From positions 2,475,501 to 2,539,500 of the forward strand of contig NZ_CP119075.1 in NCBI RefSeq assembly GCF_029023725.1: a stretch of DNA of 64,000 bases, given 5' to 3'. The position numbers and the translations under genes were made by a program. Positions 61,532-64,000 of this stretch are shown here, one piece after another. Within the stretch, counting starts at the first letter, position 1; the number at the start of each line of letters is the position of its first letter. A model generated the notes under the pieces. That model made no database searches. It was not told the origin of the DNA and saw only the letters and a list, made by a program, of their open reading frames with translations. The stretch comes from Synoicihabitans lomoniglobus. Lineage in GTDB: Bacteria > Verrucomicrobiota > Verrucomicrobiia > Opitutales > Opitutaceae.

Positions 61532-63457
61532 TCACGACGCTTCGTCCAGCGCGAACAGTTCGATCAATCCGATGCCGGATTGGTTCGGCACGGCCGATTC
61601 CAGAATGACGGTGTAAACGCCCGGAGCCAGGTTCAGCAGAATCGCGGCATCCCGGCTGCCGATCGTCATCAGATCCGCGCTCCCGGTCGCCAACATGGCC
61701 GCGCGCACCAGACCGTTATCGTCGTCGAACGACCAATCATCGCCCACGGCTTGCACTCTGCCACTGGCATCCACCACGCGTATGATCGGGTCGGGCAAAG
61801 CTTCCGCGATTCCGAAACGACGCAGGGCCGGTCCCAAACCGCGAATCAACAAGCGCTGGCTACCCGGTCCATCGACCACGAATCCCGCGACCATGTTGCC
61901 TCCGGTCGGGACCCAACAGCGAAAAGATAGATTCAGCAGCTGCTCCGCGCTCACATCCGCCGATCGGGGCGAACGGTAAATCTCCAGAAGGCCGGTCCCG
62001 GTCGCGTCCCGCGCCCCGAGATGCGCGGTATGAGTCCCCGCGCGCAGCGACCGGAGTTGCACCACATCGCCGGCCCCCGTGACCAACGGGAACGCACCGA
62101 AATGGGCCGCGACCAACGACTCCCATCGTGAGTCAATGGCGGCGGACGATGGCCGGGGATCAGTCTCATGATCGTCGTCGAAAAGTTGAATCCACGGCGC
62201 CGCCGCCGCGTTGGGCACGCCAAACTGAGCCAACGTCGGCCCCACGCCGCGCACCAAATACGGTTGCAGCCCGTCACCCTGCGTGACCCACCCCACCACC
62301 GCCGTGCGATCCCCGGTGCCGATCGCGGCCCGCGCTGACAGATTGGCCAGTCCGCCCGCCTCGTCTTCGGTCGGCGTCACGGCAAAGCGGCGTGACCGCG
62401 CGATACCACGACCATCGACCCAGTCGGCCCGGTAGGTTTCCCCTGTCCCAGAGGTATGCAAGGGCACCGCCAGCGACCCGCTCTGCGCCACCATCGCTTG
62501 ATCGCGCTCCCGCATCCACTGCACGCGGCGACGCAACTTGGACTCCGCCCCCGATTCCATGATCACGGTGCGATCCTGACGTCCGTCCAGGGACGCTGCG
62601 TTCGTGAGATCGACCGCCTCCGCCCGCGACCGAAACATCGGATGATACGCCAACCCAGCCATATCATCCGCGACCAAACCATCAATGCCGTCGGCCGCCA
62701 ACTGCGCGCAGCGGGTGGCATCATTCACCGTCCATGCCCAGACGATCATGCCGCTGCCATTGAGTCGCGCGATCACATCCGCGTTGAGGTCACTGTGTCG
62801 CCAGGACAACAAGCTGATCCCGTCGCGTCGGGCCGCCGCGAGGTCCGCGTCGGATAAATACCCCGCCCCGAGCCACCCGACTTGCACGTCTGGGCGCGCT
62901 TGTTTCAATTCCACCAACCAACGGTAATTGAAGTGCATGACGTAGCCGTCGGGCCGCCAGGGGACCGTATCCAACAGCGCCACCATTTGCGCCACGGTGC
63001 CGCTTTTGCACTCCATCATGGGCGCGGCATCGGTTTGGATCTCGCGCAACGTCTGCTCAGCGGTGGGCACACGTTGGGCACCGATACGCGGATGAAATCG
63101 GGCACCGGCATCAAGACGGGTGATGTCCGCCGCCATCATCGCGGCGACCGTGCCCGTGCCGTTGGTTGTGCGATCGACCGTCGGGTCATGCATGACGACA
63201 AACTGCCCGTCGACGGTGACCCGCACGTCAAATTCGACGTAGTCCGCGACCAGCTTGGCTGCGGCAAAAGCCGCGAGGGTATTCTCCGGATAATCCCAGG
63301 ATGACCCGCGGTGCGCCGCCAACAGCAATTTTGCTTCCACCACGTGAGGAACTAGCAGACCCGCGATCAAGCTGACCAACGCAGGAAGACGCGGGGGGGT
63401 GACGCGATAAGGAGAAACAGGAACGAAACCCGAAGACCGGGCGACGAAAAGATTCAC
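61532..63457 (-). CDS. Secreted glycerophosphodiester phosphodiesterase with duplicated C-terminal domain
   Basis: A 641-residue exported protein (signal peptide about 20-42). The GDPD domain (about 45-275) has HRGSSWDYPENTLAAF (His49, Arg50, Glu58), EFDV (75-78) and HDPTVDRTTNG (His90), all catalytic features of GDPD. The C-terminus is a tandem repeat: residues about 372-496 and 509-636 share NLS.R, LVRGVGPTLAQFG/LLIRGLGPALRRFG and the closing GLLEI/GLIEL. This repeat domain, which I associate with Opitutaceae surface proteins, may bind a polymer or assist export. It probably releases glycerol-3-phosphate from phospholipid head groups outside the cell. Confidence 0.88.
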   Translation of the reverse strand: MNLFVARSSGFVPVSPYRVTPPRLPALVSLIAGLLVPHVVEAKLLLAAHRGSSWDYPENTLAAFAAAKLVADYVEFDVRVTVDGQFVVMHDPTVDRTTNGTGTVAAMMAADITRLDAGARFHPRIGAQRVPTAEQTLREIQTDAAPMMECKSGTVAQMVALLDTVPWRPDGYVMHFNYRWLVELKQARPDVQVGWLGAGYLSDADLAAARRDGISLLSWRHSDLNADVIARLNGSGMIVWAWTVNDATRCAQLAADGIDGLVADDMAGLAYHPMFRSRAEAVDLTNAASLDGRQDRTVIMESGAESKLRRRVQWMRERDQAMVAQSGSLAVPLHTSGTGETYRADWVDGRGIARSRRFAVTPTEDEAGGLANLSARAAIGTGDRTAVVGWVTQGDGLQPYLVRGVGPTLAQFGVPNAAAAPWIQLFDDDHETDPRPSSAAIDSRWESLVAAHFGAFPLVTGAGDVVQLRSLRAGTHTAHLGARDATGTGLLEIYRSPRSADVSAEQLLNLSFRCWVPTGGNMVAGFVVDGPGSQRLLIRGLGPALRRFGIAEALPDPIIRVVDASGRVQAVGDDWSFDDDNGLVRAAMLATGSADLMTIGSRDAAILLNLAPGVYTVILESAVPNQSGIGLIELFALDEAS

Positions 63458-63558
63458 GGCTGATGAGAGGTGCTTTCCTCATCAGCGGTCCGTTTGGGGG
63501 TCTCAACTCAAATCAATGGAGGTCTCCATCTTAGGAGACACGCTAATGAACGATGGGG

Positions 63559-64000
63559 TTACTCGGCCGACCACTTGAAGATCGTCGTGCTCAACGGCGG
63601 GATCGTCAGCGCGAGGCTTTGGGCAAAGCCGTCCGCTTCGACATCCTGCGTGTGCACCTCGCCACCATTGCCGAGTCCGGAGCCACCGTAATATTCGCTG
63701 TTCGAGTTAATCACCTCGCGCCAGCGTCCGCGGCGCGGCGCCCCGATGCGATAGTTTTCCCGCGTTTGCGGCGTGAAGTGTCCCACGATGAGGAACAGCG
63801 TCTTCTCGTCCTTTTCCTGTCGCAGGTAGGAAATGACGCTCCCCTCGGTATCGTGCGCCGCCACCCAACGGAATCCCGCGGGGTCGAGGTCGCTGGAACT
63901 GAGCGCCGGTTCGTTGCGGTAAAGATGATTCAGGTCCTTCACGAGCAGGCGCACGCCCTCGTGATCGATATATTGGCAAAGATCCCAGTCGAGGCTGCCC
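63559..64000 (-). CDS. glgB: 1,4-alpha-glucan branching enzyme, C-terminal part (runs off the window)
   Basis: The last 147 or so residues of a GH13 branching enzyme, which introduces alpha-1,6 branches in glycogen. The piece reads YIDHEGVRLLVKDLNHLYRN, then a C-terminal beta domain with FLIVGHFTPQTRENYRIGAP, WREVINSNSEYYGGSG and LTIPPLSTTIFKW, which are typical GlgB C-terminal blocks. The catalytic domain is beyond base 64000. It is 101 bases upstream of the phosphodiesterase gene on the same strand. Confidence 0.92.
   Translation of the reverse strand, partial: GSLDWDLCQYIDHEGVRLLVKDLNHLYRNEPALSSSDLDPAGFRWVAAHDTEGSVISYLRQEKDEKTLFLIVGHFTPQTRENYRIGAPRRGRWREVINSNSEYYGGSGLGNGGEVHTQDVEADGFAQSLALTIPPLSTTIFKWSAE

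Overview
The window is a gene-dense chromosomal segment of a Gram-negative (diderm) bacterium, most likely a member of the Verrucomicrobiota, family Opitutaceae or a close relative. Pointers are: a TonB receptor, BamD- and LptE-like proteins and LpxI (an outer membrane with lipid A); the trans-2-enoyl reductase FabV; a TPR protein paired with an exosortase/EpsI fusion; and a secreted phosphodiesterase with a duplicated C-terminal domain of a kind I associate with Opitutaceae. The lineage is inferred from gene content, not computed. No gap between genes exceeds 300 bases; the largest (about 230 bases, 37048-37278) holds two terminators. I see no rRNA, tRNA, CRISPR array, insertion sequence or phage gene.

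Layout. 1-9 kb: start of metK, a single-domain Hpt protein, an M50 protease, an MFS exporter, a GH1 glucosidase, and a minus-strand run htrA - protease-like paralogue - ribE - uracil-DNA glycosylase. 9-17 kb: leuS, then an exopolysaccharide export unit (FecR-like protein, beta-barrel, Wza-like protein, Wzc-like tyrosine kinase) closed by a strong terminator. 17-25 kb: lpxI, a DUF151 nuclease, a tRNA-dihydrouridine synthase, sufT, sppA, a large conserved protein of unknown function, a DapF-like protein lacking both catalytic cysteines, and a redoxin. 25-29 kb: the exosortase locus. 29-37 kb: fabV, ridA, an amidase, a DUF3891 protein, a purine permease, and a tandem-duplicated GTP cyclohydrolase II coupled to a SIS-domain protein. 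37-43 kb: a TonB receptor, adenine deaminase and a secreted adenosine deaminase. 43-50 kb: a five-gene metal ABC operon in which one permease carries a DtxR/MntR-like domain, with a DtxR-like dyad at its promoter and a divergent FbpB-type permease. 50-56 kb: an EamA transporter, a GH97 glycosidase and trpD-glmM-TPR. 56-64 kb: uppP, rpmF-plsX-fabH-bamD-lptE-rpe, a glycerophosphodiesterase, and the 3' end of glgB.

Themes. Envelope biogenesis dominates (glmM, uppP, lpxI, bamD, lptE, sppA, HtrA, polysaccharide export, exosortase, plsX/fabH/fabV). A second theme is scavenging: purines (NCS2 permease, adenine and adenosine deaminases), glycosides (GH1 and GH97, which share an inverted-repeat motif in their upstream regions) and metals.

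Most unusual points: the Ser/Ser DapF homologue, the permease-repressor fusion, the shared glycosidase motif, a uracil-DNA glycosylase missing two of four iron-sulfur ligands, the duplicated GTP cyclohydrolase II, and an active/inactive HtrA pair joined by a 4-bp overlap.
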